Of a stretch of DNA of 64,000 nt, positions 1 to 9,615 are shown piece by piece. Source of the DNA: Agarophyton chilense (taxonomy: Eukaryota; Rhodophyta; Florideophyceae; Gracilariales; Gracilariaceae). Made by a program: the position numbers and the translations under genes. The notes beneath the pieces were generated by a model. The model was not told the DNA's origin. It did no database searches and saw only the letters and a program-made list of their open reading frames with translations. How positions within the stretch are numbered: the stretch's first letter is position 1; every line of letters begins with the position of its first letter. The stretch is taken from contig JARGXX010000099.1 of the NCBI GenBank assembly GCA_030374765.1, positions 1,178,001 to 1,242,000 on the forward strand, given 5' to 3'.

Positions 1-2080
1 TATCCCACTAACTAGAGAGTAATCTGCCGTTGTTCCAGAGGACCACAACTTACAGTATCTTGGACATGGCTGTGGTGCAGTCGATTGGATTGCCATCTGA
101 TGGCAATCTCACAATTCTCTCTCTCTTTATGAGAGCACGTACATTAATTGGTATCGTGTGGAGCTTGCTAAGGACCCTCAACAACTTGTAGCTCTTTCTT
201 CTACGCTGCAGCCGCCCACTACATATCTATAGCCGTGATACACTCATTAGGCTGCTACATAAGTGCGTTGAAGAACGCATTTGGTTTCTAGAGTTGTTCT
301 CGACCACAGCGTTTCCTTTCGTCACCGACGACTTTGGCCTTCAGCTTTTCATATATCCCTTCATTCAACCTCTAGAGATAGTCGGCTAAGTGGCACACCA
401 CGAAAAGGCGCTTCGCATGTACCACATTTGCCGCCAGAAAAAAACCTTGACGACGTCCTTCAACCCAACCCTCATACAATCGGCGAAGTCGGGCAAAAGA
501 ACCGGCGCGTAATCTGCATCTTCATCCGGCCCAAGCGTAGTTCCTCCGTGAAACTCCCTGGAAACAACCCTGTCCAGAGGCTCCGTTGGAGCTCTGCCTT
601 AGAGGGAAAAACTCAGGGAAAACGGCGGTTGGAACTTCTTCCGACGGCAGGTTCGTGACCTACTGCGTTCGTGTAGCTAGACGGGTGTCTTTTCATGACG
701 TACCACCCAGGTCCGCAACGGCAACTGGCAAGCTGACCGATTGCTTGGACGAGTTTAATGACCTCCCGGGTCATCTCACAATTGCAGTTCGGCATTGCTC
801 ACCGTCATTGCGATTCCAATTAGATGGACTGTATCCGATCAATTTCCCATCAGATTACAAGTTCGCAACCGATGGATGTTAGACATACTGTGCCAGAAGA
901 TTCACTTCCTCTTACATATCAGATTTATAAAATTTTGTATCGTTAGATCTGCTATTCATGTGGCAAACCACATTTCCTGATTGAATGGTTCATCAAAAAA
1001 GATATCGCAATCCGATTGCAGATTTGTTGAGGGGAGGATAACGTCTGCAAGGAATACGGGATGGAAACCGAACAGAGAACTTCCATCTTCATCGGATTGG
1101 TTGCGTCCCTGATCGTGGAATGCAAGTTTTCAATGCTGTTGTCCGACATAGCATCAGACACGCGAAACGCCTTTCTGCTACTGAACTCCTCAGCACAGCG
1201 TCTGTTGTGGATCGATAAGGACTGTGGAAGGTATGAGAAGATATAGCAAGATCTTTTTGGGTTGTACTGTCCCTCTTTTGGGCTTATTTAAAGAATGGCG
1301 ACGCATAGCGAATGTTGTAGATGTTCAGAGTTTTCAAAAGGTCTTCGTATATATCGTTGTGCTTTCGTTCTGCAATGAAAGCCTTCCGTGAGTTGGTTCG
1401 GTGCCTGTGAGCCGTTCTAACTGCCCGCCCCTCCTCACGTCACAGGTCTTGTTCTACGACACTGGAGACCCCACCGGGTCGCCATTGCCCACGTATCGTG
1501 GGAGCTAGAGTCGCCACTCTTTCGCAGTAAACACCGCCTTTCTGCCTGCCTCTCTACATCTATAGAGACGTTAGAGATTGTGTACATGATACGGAAAATG
1601 ATAGGTCGTGAATTAGTTTCTCCTCTCAGAATAACTTCATCACTGACAACTCTCAAAAAGGGAAGATCTGGAAAGGGAACAAGAAGCATGAGTCTCAGAC
1701 ACAATCCTGAATTAGTTTGCCGCAAAACAAACCCCATACCTTCATCCTGTTCGATCAAAGATGGAAAAAAGCAATTCGCTCTGCATGCTGCCCTTCAGTA
1801 ATGAGAGATATAGAACACTTTTTGTTTCGACGTGTCTTGGAAAAGATCATAAGGCGCGAGGGGGTATATGTATCGAATGAACGATATCATGAGTCTTAGT
1901 AGGAAGGATTGAGCCACTGGCGTCATAGTTTTGGGTTTTTCTGAGAGGTAGAACTATTTCGGATCGATCTTGCTGCGTATTGAAGTCTCAAACGTGAATA
2001 TGAAATGAAGACAACTCTATTGCACTTACGTGAAGACTAAGGTTAGAATTTGGCTGTAAAATGATGGATTGAAAAAAGGA
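1..2080. other. no supportable gene
   Basis: Short open frames exist here, but most begin at non-ATG codons, overlap one another on both strands and show no domain I recognise. The first 250 bases could hold the decayed end of a gene entering from the left, because two frames stay open for 30-60 codons between stops. I cannot name it. Confidence 0.4.
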
Positions 2081-2084
2081 AACC

Positions 2085-2440
2085 CCAGGCCTGGGAACCT
2101 ATTTGGACCCCGGGGGCCCAATCCCCGCGTCCCAGGATAGGGGTCGCCACTCCCCCACCCTACCCTTACCGTTTGATTCGGACCCCAGGGTTTTAATGCC
2201 GGGTCCCAGGACAGTGGAGCGCCACCTCCCTGCCCTAACCTTTCCTCCAACCACTCAATTCGGGGCCGAGGTGATGAACTCCCCGTACCCCTGGACAGGT
2301 ATCCCACCCCCGCCCAGGTCTCAATTTCCATTTCCATCTTCCACTCCCATTTTTTTGGGTATCCCCCAAGAATCGAACTTCGTCTTCCATCTTCGGTGGC
2401 CGTATATTTTCCATTCCGCCAGTGACCCGGGCCCGGGTCA
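2085..2440. repeat. GC-rich, CCC/GGG-rich low-complexity island
   Basis: This stretch is much richer in G and C than its flanks. It is built from irregular copies of blocks such as GGACCCC, CCCAGG and GGGTCCC, and contains palindromic runs such as CCCCGGGGG. Both strands stay open for over 100 codons and read as proline- or glycine-rich sequence, but neither frame starts with ATG. I read it as a compositional island, not a gene. Confidence 0.45.
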
Positions 2441-2459
2441 ACCACGGCGATGATTTGCA

Positions 2460-4740
2460 TCGTATTTAAATGTGAACTGGCGAAATTCGTCTTTCCGATG
2501 AACAGCATTTGTTGGGTGTGATAGATTAATTGTTTCATTTTTCGAATGGAAAAGCATACCTGTCAGTTGAAAGATGTAGTCGTAGGTGAAGCAAAATTGA
2601 AGAAGTAGATCTAATCAACTCGTAATGCATTAATACTTGTAATTTGAAACCGCTTCGAGATGCAGTTTGGGCAGTCGGAAATAGGAAAAGGTAGCTTTGT
2701 GACAGTGAAATTCTCATGATATCGACTGTGAGCTCTACAAAACAATTTTGCATGGTACAGTTATCTTAATCGTCAATTGGCTTTGACAAGCAAATGCATG
2801 TTCAAATGCATTGTTGTTCATTTTGCATGGTCCACTTCAATTGGTCCAGAGAACTTTGTAGGCTCAACGAGCTGTGAATTATTCGCAGCACAGCCATGCG
2901 TACACGTGGTTGTCAATGAATTGATCGGTTCGCCTCGCCCATTGACGAGAATCGATCAATTCATTAACGACCCAATAAGTCCTCCCCTTTCCGACGACCT
3001 GTGTTCCTCGCTTTTCGAAGTCTCTGGGCTCCGGAGAAAGCGTGAGTTTCTCAGAATGACGTAGAACGGAAGAGTGAAGGGGAAAAGAATTAAGAACGAA
3101 TCTTAAAAACAGGAAGGCCTTCATAGCTTTTCTTTTTCGCGTAGTTCCACATTTTTCTGACCACGGGCTGCCCGTGTGAAAAAGAAGACCACAACTTTTC
3201 ATCCTGCTCCATGCTGTCACCGGGACTTGGACAGCGAGAGAATTTGTATATTATTAAGGGTGAGAGTGAACTCTACAACTCAATGGTCTCGGTGGTTCAT
3301 AATTCGGTTCGAAACAAATCTACACGGGAAATCCTGGAATGAGGCCTTGCTGCTCTGATTGCCACTATGTTTTTTGATGAATGAAAAGATGTGTTATTTG
3401 CGCCCTCACTCTCTCAAATCAATTAAAGTCATCTCATGTTCAGCCAAGGGGCGAGACGAGACTTCCTTAGGAAGCTGCCGGCTTCGGCTCCTGGAAAACG
3501 CAACTGGTTTGCAACTGGCGCTCGAAGTCCTTTACAACTTGACAACTCTTCTGCCGGGCGCTCTCGGTACTTGTGCTTTTCCCAACCGCTTTAGTTCCGC
3601 GGGACATACTCGCTTCGAAGGGTTTTTTCTACGGTCAGGGCATTCGCGAAGCAACTTCTCATTTTAACAAAGAAAAAGCCACCTTCCTTGCTCGATCATC
3701 ACTGCCTCAAACAAAATGCCCTCTCAAGTAACAAGAACTTCATTCAGGAGGACGGCACTCTGTCAGAGAGTTCCTGAACGGGGATTGTTTGATCAATGCT
3801 TTAATGTATCAAGTGGCAGGCTACCCTCTAATGTGAAGCAGGAGGCTCATCACCACCACCACCATCATCATCATACAGGTACTTATTTGCCACGGGGCAA
3901 TCCAGCAGCAAAACGTTAGCTGTTCCTCTTTGAGTGCATTCTGCAATAAAACCGCGACGCATTTTTCCACCTGCGCCACAAGGCGGCGTAGCCCGGGGAT
4001 AAGGTTGGTGTGTATTGATTGAGCCCATGCAACGAATTAACGTAAGGCAGAGAATGCTTGGTGCTTATGAACAAGTTTTAGAAGCTGCTTTTCGCCAATC
4101 TAGGCACAAGAGTGACAGAGAATGCAAAGCATGAAACTAAGCTTGGCAGTCGTAGATATAGTTTATTGATGAACACAAATGTTATCCGACTTTCTTTACT
4201 CTGGTCTGAGAGAGGGAGAGATTTTCTAATGCCCCTTGTGCCATTTGGCTATTTGTGTCACAACTATACGTTGGCTACACTCCGAGTCTGCACCCCTTCG
4301 GATCTGTGATTAATGGAGAGCGGTTGATACGCAGTTGCAGACTGAATTTTGTCAATAATGTACGAAGGGTAGATCACTCTTGCTGCGGTGTCCAAAGCGG
4401 GCACTGTCAAGAAGGTCGTGTTTTCCTTCTCTTCGCGAGCGACAAGGATTGAGTGTTGCCGAAAGAATTATCAAGTGGCCTGAAAGATTGGCTTTGTTAG
4501 TGGGAGAAAGTTTCTTTCAAAAGTAACGTTCTGTGCTGCGTATTGATAGATCGCAACATACTCATAATAGAGAGAGAGGCCATTTGTGTGCTTGAAGACC
4601 GCCACCAGCAGAAGACGTGAAAATTGGCGTACGAAGCTCGGAGAGAAATGTGAGTGGAAACGAAGTAGGAATAATTAGTTCTGACGTTCGAGTACTGTGA
4701 GAAAAGTGCACACTGTTTGTGCTTCAAAGTTTAGTTGCTG
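2460..4740. other. no supportable gene
   Basis: I see only short overlapping frames. One ATG frame (3716-3919) runs through a CAC/CAT microsatellite and so reads as polyhistidine. It has no other recognisable feature. Confidence 0.4.
3848..3874 (+). repeat. CAC/CAT trinucleotide microsatellite
   Basis: Nine consecutive CAT or CAC triplets. In the short plus-strand frame at 3716-3919 they would encode nine histidines. The strict triplet pattern looks like slippage at a microsatellite. Confidence 0.8.
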
Positions 4741-4743
4741 ACG

Positions 4744-4801
4744 AACATTTGACGTGGAGAACATTTGACGTGGGAAACAATTGACGTGGAAACAATTAAC
4801 T
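4744..4801 (+). repeat. 16-bp tandem repeat with TGACGTGG cores
   Basis: About 3.6 copies of a 16-bp unit (aacatttgacgtggag and close variants) start at 4744, 4760, 4776 and 4792. The first three contain TGACGTGG, an ACGT-core sequence of the kind bound by bZIP factors in plants. The array lies about 170 bp downstream of the kinase stop codon, so it is not obviously in a promoter. The repeat is seen directly; any regulatory role is inference. Confidence 0.7.
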
Positions 4802-4967
4802 TTTTTTGGCTAAAGACAAAACAGAGACTTTTCAGAGAACACATTCACAATGCTTGACACTTCAGCTGAAGGTTATGCGGTAAGAGGTTTGTGAAGGAGC
4901 TCGAAGTTGTTCCTCAGTTTGAGATCGTGTTTGAGGTCTTTGGATGGCCTGAATGATATCCTGCTAG

Positions 4968-6440
4968 TTACATTCCTAGATTTTCGAAATCAAGAGGTTC
5001 AAGACTGAAATGGTTCTTGTCGGTGCATTGACCGGTCTCGCTCTCCGTCCTGGTCATAAAAGGATTTGCACCATCGATACTAGAACTTTCCTTAGCTTCT
5101 GCAGCCATTGCTAAAGCTTTTGATTGCAGTGCTTCTGAGTCACTGAGCAACAGATTTGCAGATTGCAAAGCACCATTAAGATCCAGTCTGCTTCGTTGAG
5201 AGGCTTTCGCATCATCGGATGCTTGAATATTTGCAAGGGCATTGACAGACAAAATCAGGGACCGTCTGCACGATAAAAACGCCGGATTCACTAGGATAGA
5301 TCTTGATTCATGTGCGTCATCCTTTGCTCTGTCGGAAGAATCGCCATATGACTTTGTTGCACGAGCTATCAGAGCCCGATTTCGCTCGACGTTCCTTATC
5401 AGAGTTTCGTGATCGATGACTCCAGAACGGAGTCCATCTCGTCCTAGAATGTTGCGCAATCCGAAAGTAGTGCGAACTGCCATCACCCCAGCCTTTAGCT
5501 TTCGTCTAGCATTGAACGACTTGAGCTTACTGTTGGGTAGATCAGTTGTAGATTGAGACATTCGAATCCATGGGTGCACCAACGCTTGGGCGGGAGTGAG
5601 CCGCTTTTCGGGATTAATCTGTAACATTTCTCTTATAACGGTTTTGGCGGCAACTGACACATGGGTCCATTCGCCGGGTGGGAAGGAGTAATCACCATTC
5701 ACGATTGCGGTGGTTAGCTTCTGTGGATTGTCATATATAGGGAAAGGTGGATAACCGCAAAGAACGATATACATGACCACTCCAAGGCTCCACATGTCAC
5801 ACGAACAATCGTAGCCACTTCCGTTTAAAATTTCTGGTGCCACGAAAAGGGGCGTTCCTATAGCATCAGTCAGAAGTTGATTAGGTTGCATCTTCTCTGA
5901 AAGACCAAAGTCAGTGAGCTTTACAGGCCACTTATTGCTGCGATTGTCGACAAGAATGTTCTCAGGCTTAATATCGCGGTGCACACAACCAAGATCGCTC
6001 AGGAAACGCAAGGTAAGAAGAAGGGTTCGAAGCAGAATCCGTGCGTCGTTCTCACTGAATGAGCCTCTCGATACGATTCTGTCAAGCAAAGGGCCGCCAT
6101 CGACATACTCCATGATGAAAAACATGTGAGTGTCTGTCTCATGACTGCTAAGAAGTGTTACGATGCCCGGATGCTCACATACGGCTTGCAGTATACGGAG
6201 TTCATTGTGAAGAAGGTCGGATGTTTCATCGTCCAATAGCTTCTTCTCAATTACTTTGATTGCAACGGGCTCATTGTCTCGCTTCCGAAGCGCTTTGAAA
6301 ACCTTTGCGAAGCAACCGCGGCCTAGCTGATGTCCAATCTGATAGGCGTCGAGAATGGTTTTGGATTGCGGAAACGACGGGCACTGATCAGCAGATATAT
6401 TCACGCTCATAGTGGGGAGCACTTGCATCCGTAGTTGCAT
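4968..6440 (-). CDS. CaMK-type serine/threonine protein kinase
   Basis: A 490-aa single-exon protein starting at ATG 6440. A second Met is at codon 11. The kinase domain spans about residues 33-291. It has a glycine-rich loop G40-R-G-C-F-A-K-V47 (third glycine replaced by alanine), catalytic Lys62, the alpha-C Glu80, the HRD loop 154-156, DFG at 177-179 and APE at 201-203, so it should be active. Straight after it, residues 306-322 (LKSFNARRKLKAGVMAV) match the autoinhibitory and calmodulin-binding segment of CaMK kinases, which suggests calcium/calmodulin control. There are no EF hands, so it is not a CDPK. The C-terminal 160 residues are polar and unrecognised. Its start faces that of the Sey1-like gene across about 950 bp. 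Confidence 0.93.
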   Translation of the reverse strand: MQLRMQVLPTMSVNISADQCPSFPQSKTILDAYQIGHQLGRGCFAKVFKALRKRDNEPVAIKVIEKKLLDDETSDLLHNELRILQAVCEHPGIVTLLSSHETDTHMFFIMEYVDGGPLLDRIVSRGSFSENDARILLRTLLLTLRFLSDLGCVHRDIKPENILVDNRSNKWPVKLTDFGLSEKMQPNQLLTDAIGTPLFVAPEILNGSGYDCSCDMWSLGVVMYIVLCGYPPFPIYDNPQKLTTAIVNGDYSFPPGEWTHVSVAAKTVIREMLQINPEKRLTPAQALVHPWIRMSQSTTDLPNSKLKSFNARRKLKAGVMAVRTTFGLRNILGRDGLRSGVIDHETLIRNVERNRALIARATKSYGDSSDRAKDDAHESRSILVNPAFLSCRRSLILSVNALANIQASDDAKASQRSRLDLNGALQSANLLLSDSEALQSKALAMAAEAKESSSIDGANPFMTRTESETGQCTDKNHFSLEPLDFENLGM

Positions 6441-7390
6441 TAAAGAGAAATGTACAGCCTTCAGTCTGTGTCACGCGTGTTGTTGTTTGGTACTCTGAAC
6501 ATTGAGCCAAGCATTTCTTGAGGGATTACAATGACGGAAAAGAGCAGATTTCGTAAAGACTGCGGAATTAATTAGTTTGCGGGGTCCAGCTTTGATCGGT
6601 GAGCACTTTGGTCAGAGCTCGAAATAGTTGAGGCGCGCATGGATGTGGGGTGGGCGGAGCGCAAAAGAGCTTTACGGAATGTGGACTGAGCGTGTTGACT
6701 TAGGAAAAGCGGGAGACTGGCCAGAAGAATTTGCATGCACGTTCCAACTTGGCAGTTGGGGCCCGCAGGCTCTCAAATCATGCAGCCTCTGCAGTCCCAG
6801 TCATCGCCACCGTTTTGGAAACAGCAAATAGCATTTGTCTTTGTGGTCATCGTCTCTTGTGCTCGTCGCACCAGCGTGGCAGGTACGAAGGTATGCATTG
6901 AAGCGCAACTAGTCGCTTTTTAACAGCGAGTTTCGGTACCGAAGGGTAACCTTCAGACGACTTGGGCCCCGTTTTCTTCACTGTGCTTGTATACACATAA
7001 CACGTGTGTTTTGGGAGTCTGTCAGCAGGTTGCTCTTAACGTGTACGCGTGTGTGCATTCCATATGGGAGACATCATTCAGAACGATACACCACACTTTC
7101 CGTACGCTTTCCATTCTTCTCAAGCACCGACACAACTTACTCTCTCGGAGATATCTTACCCTACACAACTTACAGTAGCAGTGGTAGTGAGCTCCCTCCC
7201 CCAGCCGCGTTGTTTCGCAGGTCTTGCCAGGCCGCACTTTGAGCTTATCTCCATCCCTGACAATTGTTTCACAAGCACCTGGACGAGAAGCCGAAATCGC
7301 TTCGAATTCCCGGGACCTCTAAACGTCGAACGGCAAGGGCAGCAAGTATCGAAATCTCGCCCTGAACGCGCCACCCACCTGTTTCGCAAA
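6441..7390. promoter_or_regulatory. divergent intergenic region between kinase and Sey1-like gene
   Basis: About 950 bp separate two genes that start in opposite directions, so both promoters should lie here. I see no convincing TATA box or repeated operator. The frame of the Sey1-like protein stays open upstream to about 7049 with an in-frame ATG at 7064, so part of this region could be coding. Confidence 0.4.
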
Positions 7391-9052
7391 ATGAGTGCCG
7401 ATGCTACCGCCTTGGTCTCACGAGAAGGCAACTTGGACTCTGCCCCTCTGAAACGACTTCAGGAAGAGACTGAGTCAACCATCTCAAAATTAACCGCCTT
7501 AGGCGCTCACAACCTACAGCAACCACAGTTTTTAGATCAGCTGTTCGGCACAAAGTTTTCTCAAGCGAGTCAGGAAGGCATACGTGTTTCTCTGGTACAA
7601 GGCGATGACTCCGCAGTGCTAAACGATTCCCCTCATGACATATTCGTACTTAGTTTGGAATCCTTCGACGGTCCAGATCGCGATCGCGAAGAATTGCGGG
7701 AGCGAGCTCGTCATCTTGCGTTGGCCTTATCTGATGCTCTTTTATATTCCGTACGAATGCATGATCTACCCCGTGTTCAAACCAACGGCATGGCAACCTT
7801 GCAGGGCAGCTTGACTCAAATGTTGATGCTACAAGCTGATGGCGTTATCGAAACACCAGCTCAGAAACGCGCGTTTATCATTGTTGTTAGAGACTATGAA
7901 TCAGATGTTCTCTCCAGACAAGAAGTAATCAATGGCTTCTTGCAAGAGATGCAAAATGTGTACAAGAATGTCGCGAAGCCACCGAGATCGCCACATCTAG
8001 TGACCGAGGTGTTTGAGTTCGAATTTTTATTGCTTCCCAACGAAGTATTGAGTCCCGTCGAGTACCAGGAAGCCATTGCAGATATGCGTACAAGATTACT
8101 AGATCCGTTCAATGATAGTTATTTGTTTGAAGGTGGCAAGTTCTCTCGGAAGCCTAATGCATCTGAGGCCGAAATTGCTACCAACGCATGGAAACGTTTG
8201 GATACCAATCAGACTGCCGAAATGCCTCCCATGAAAGATCTAATGTCTACCTTCGACTGTGATAACTCTATGAGAAAGGTGTTTGAAAAGTATCGCAGAA
8301 GTGTTCGAGTCTGGAAGCAAGACACGGACGGTGGGGTGATAATCGATAAGTTTGGTTCGTGTGCATCGGACATGGTGAAAGAGACCGTATCAGCCTATGA
8401 GCGTGAAGCAGCTCCGCACAAAGGCTCAAAGGCTTTCAAGAGAAAGAGGGACGAATTGAAGGATCTTCTTGACGCGGATCTCTACAATTTGTTTGTCGTG
8501 CAAATAGCGAAATTGAGAGAAGTGACTTATAGTGAGTTTAAGGATAAACTTGCGTCCTTCACCGACTCCGAGCAACGTCTAGAGCGATCCGTCAATGGTG
8601 CAGTGAAGGAATTCCAAAAGGAATTCAAAACCAAGGCTGAGGCCTTGCGACCAGGGTTTTCATCTTGGCGTTACGATAACGGCGCGAAAGAGCTGGCAAA
8701 CCAGATGCGAGAAGACGCCACCGAACGCTTGCAACGCGCTCGCATTGCCGATTACCAGGAGAGTGGATTGCGACGTAATCGAAGACGAAGGCCGGGCATC
8801 GGAGGCATTGGGGGAAGGAAAGAGAGGCAGCCAATCAATCTGAGCTTCCATTACCTTGATCCTGCGCCGTTTGGCTGGAAAGACTCCCGTTTTGAGAAGC
8901 TAGGCGCAGACGATGATATTGAATTTCACGGTAATAGTCCTCGGGCTCTTGGATCCGGGAAAGGAGGTGGACTTGCGGTTCCGCTGGAGCCGCCAAAGAA
9001 TTCAGCATGGAAGCAAAGGAGCCAAGATTTCATTTACTCTGAACGAAGGTAA
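7391..9052 (+). CDS. Sey1/RHD3-like protein without a P-loop (probable pseudo-GTPase)
   Basis: A 553-aa protein from the ATG at 7391; an in-frame ATG at 7064 would add 109 residues. The layout follows the Sey1/RHD3 (atlastin-like, ER-fusion) GTPases. LFGTKF at 51-56 sits where the family has its LFGTxF after the P-loop. LSLESFDGPDRD (about 87-98) takes the place of the IDFEGxDxxER G3 region. VVRDYE (165-170) matches the G4 RD motif. A helical C-terminal half has the KR-rich and YxxFKxxL features of the family's middle domain. The P-loop GxxxxGKS/T is absent: the equivalent stretch is GAHNLQQPQ. I also see no C-terminal membrane hairpin, and the protein is shorter than typical members (about 750-800 aa). 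Nucleotide binding is therefore doubtful. Family assignment is by eye. Confidence 0.55.
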   Translation: MSADATALVSREGNLDSAPLKRLQEETESTISKLTALGAHNLQQPQFLDQLFGTKFSQASQEGIRVSLVQGDDSAVLNDSPHDIFVLSLESFDGPDRDREELRERARHLALALSDALLYSVRMHDLPRVQTNGMATLQGSLTQMLMLQADGVIETPAQKRAFIIVVRDYESDVLSRQEVINGFLQEMQNVYKNVAKPPRSPHLVTEVFEFEFLLLPNEVLSPVEYQEAIADMRTRLLDPFNDSYLFEGGKFSRKPNASEAEIATNAWKRLDTNQTAEMPPMKDLMSTFDCDNSMRKVFEKYRRSVRVWKQDTDGGVIIDKFGSCASDMVKETVSAYEREAAPHKGSKAFKRKRDELKDLLDADLYNLFVVQIAKLREVTYSEFKDKLASFTDSEQRLERSVNGAVKEFQKEFKTKAEALRPGFSSWRYDNGAKELANQMREDATERLQRARIADYQESGLRRNRRRRPGIGGIGGRKERQPINLSFHYLDPAPFGWKDSRFEKLGADDDIEFHGNSPRALGSGKGGGLAVPLEPPKNSAWKQRSQDFIYSERR

Positions 9053-9615
9053 TGTTGCGAACGACACGTTGTCTAATGCCGTGGTCATTAAGGATCGAGA
9101 CATATTACCTACCTGTATCTCTATCGGTTGGGTAATGGGGAGTACAGATTGTCTTAGACTAAGGCTTTTTGCTGGCAAACCAGAATGCTCTCTTTTCAGT
9201 GTGGTTTCCGGAATTCCTAAACTTGTTCGGTTACAGAACTCCTTCGCCGACAAAGCTAATATGTTTCGTAATTATCTTAAGAAAGTAAAGAAGAAAAATT
9301 GAAACTTCTGCGACAGTCGTGGTCAATGAAAGCGATCGGATCATTTAAGTTCTGTGCTAACTTGAAGAGGAGAGTTAAGTTATGTCGAACGAAGGTAATT
9401 TCCAATGTCGTGGTGCCTGATTTTTTTGGATGATTATTTTTGGTGGTATCAACCAAATCCTTCCTCTCCTCTTGTCAATGTGAAAATGTCTACAACGCAT
9501 TGTTTTCTATACTGGTAGTGCTCTCAACTTCAAGTAAAACGCAAATAAACAGAGTGTTAGTTGTTGTATTTACGAGTTAGGATTGCTGGGGTGCATTACG
9601 TCATGCACATGTGGA
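9053..9615. other. 3' intergenic between convergent genes
   Basis: This lies between the stop of the Sey1-like gene and the stop of the 589-aa gene. A frame open to 9302 starts inside the Sey1-like gene in another phase. It could be a 3' exon after the GTAATG near 9049, but I cannot show that. Confidence 0.4.

Noticed and set aside
281-658. A 125-codon frame near the left edge
   Set aside because: It starts at TTG, has no domain, and overlaps other frames of equal quality.
2026-2538. A 170-codon minus-strand Gly/Pro/Trp-rich frame
   Set aside because: It is created by the low-complexity GC island and matches no protein family.
3716-3919. An ORF with nine histidines
   Set aside because: The histidines come from a CAC/CAT microsatellite; the rest of the 67-aa frame is featureless.
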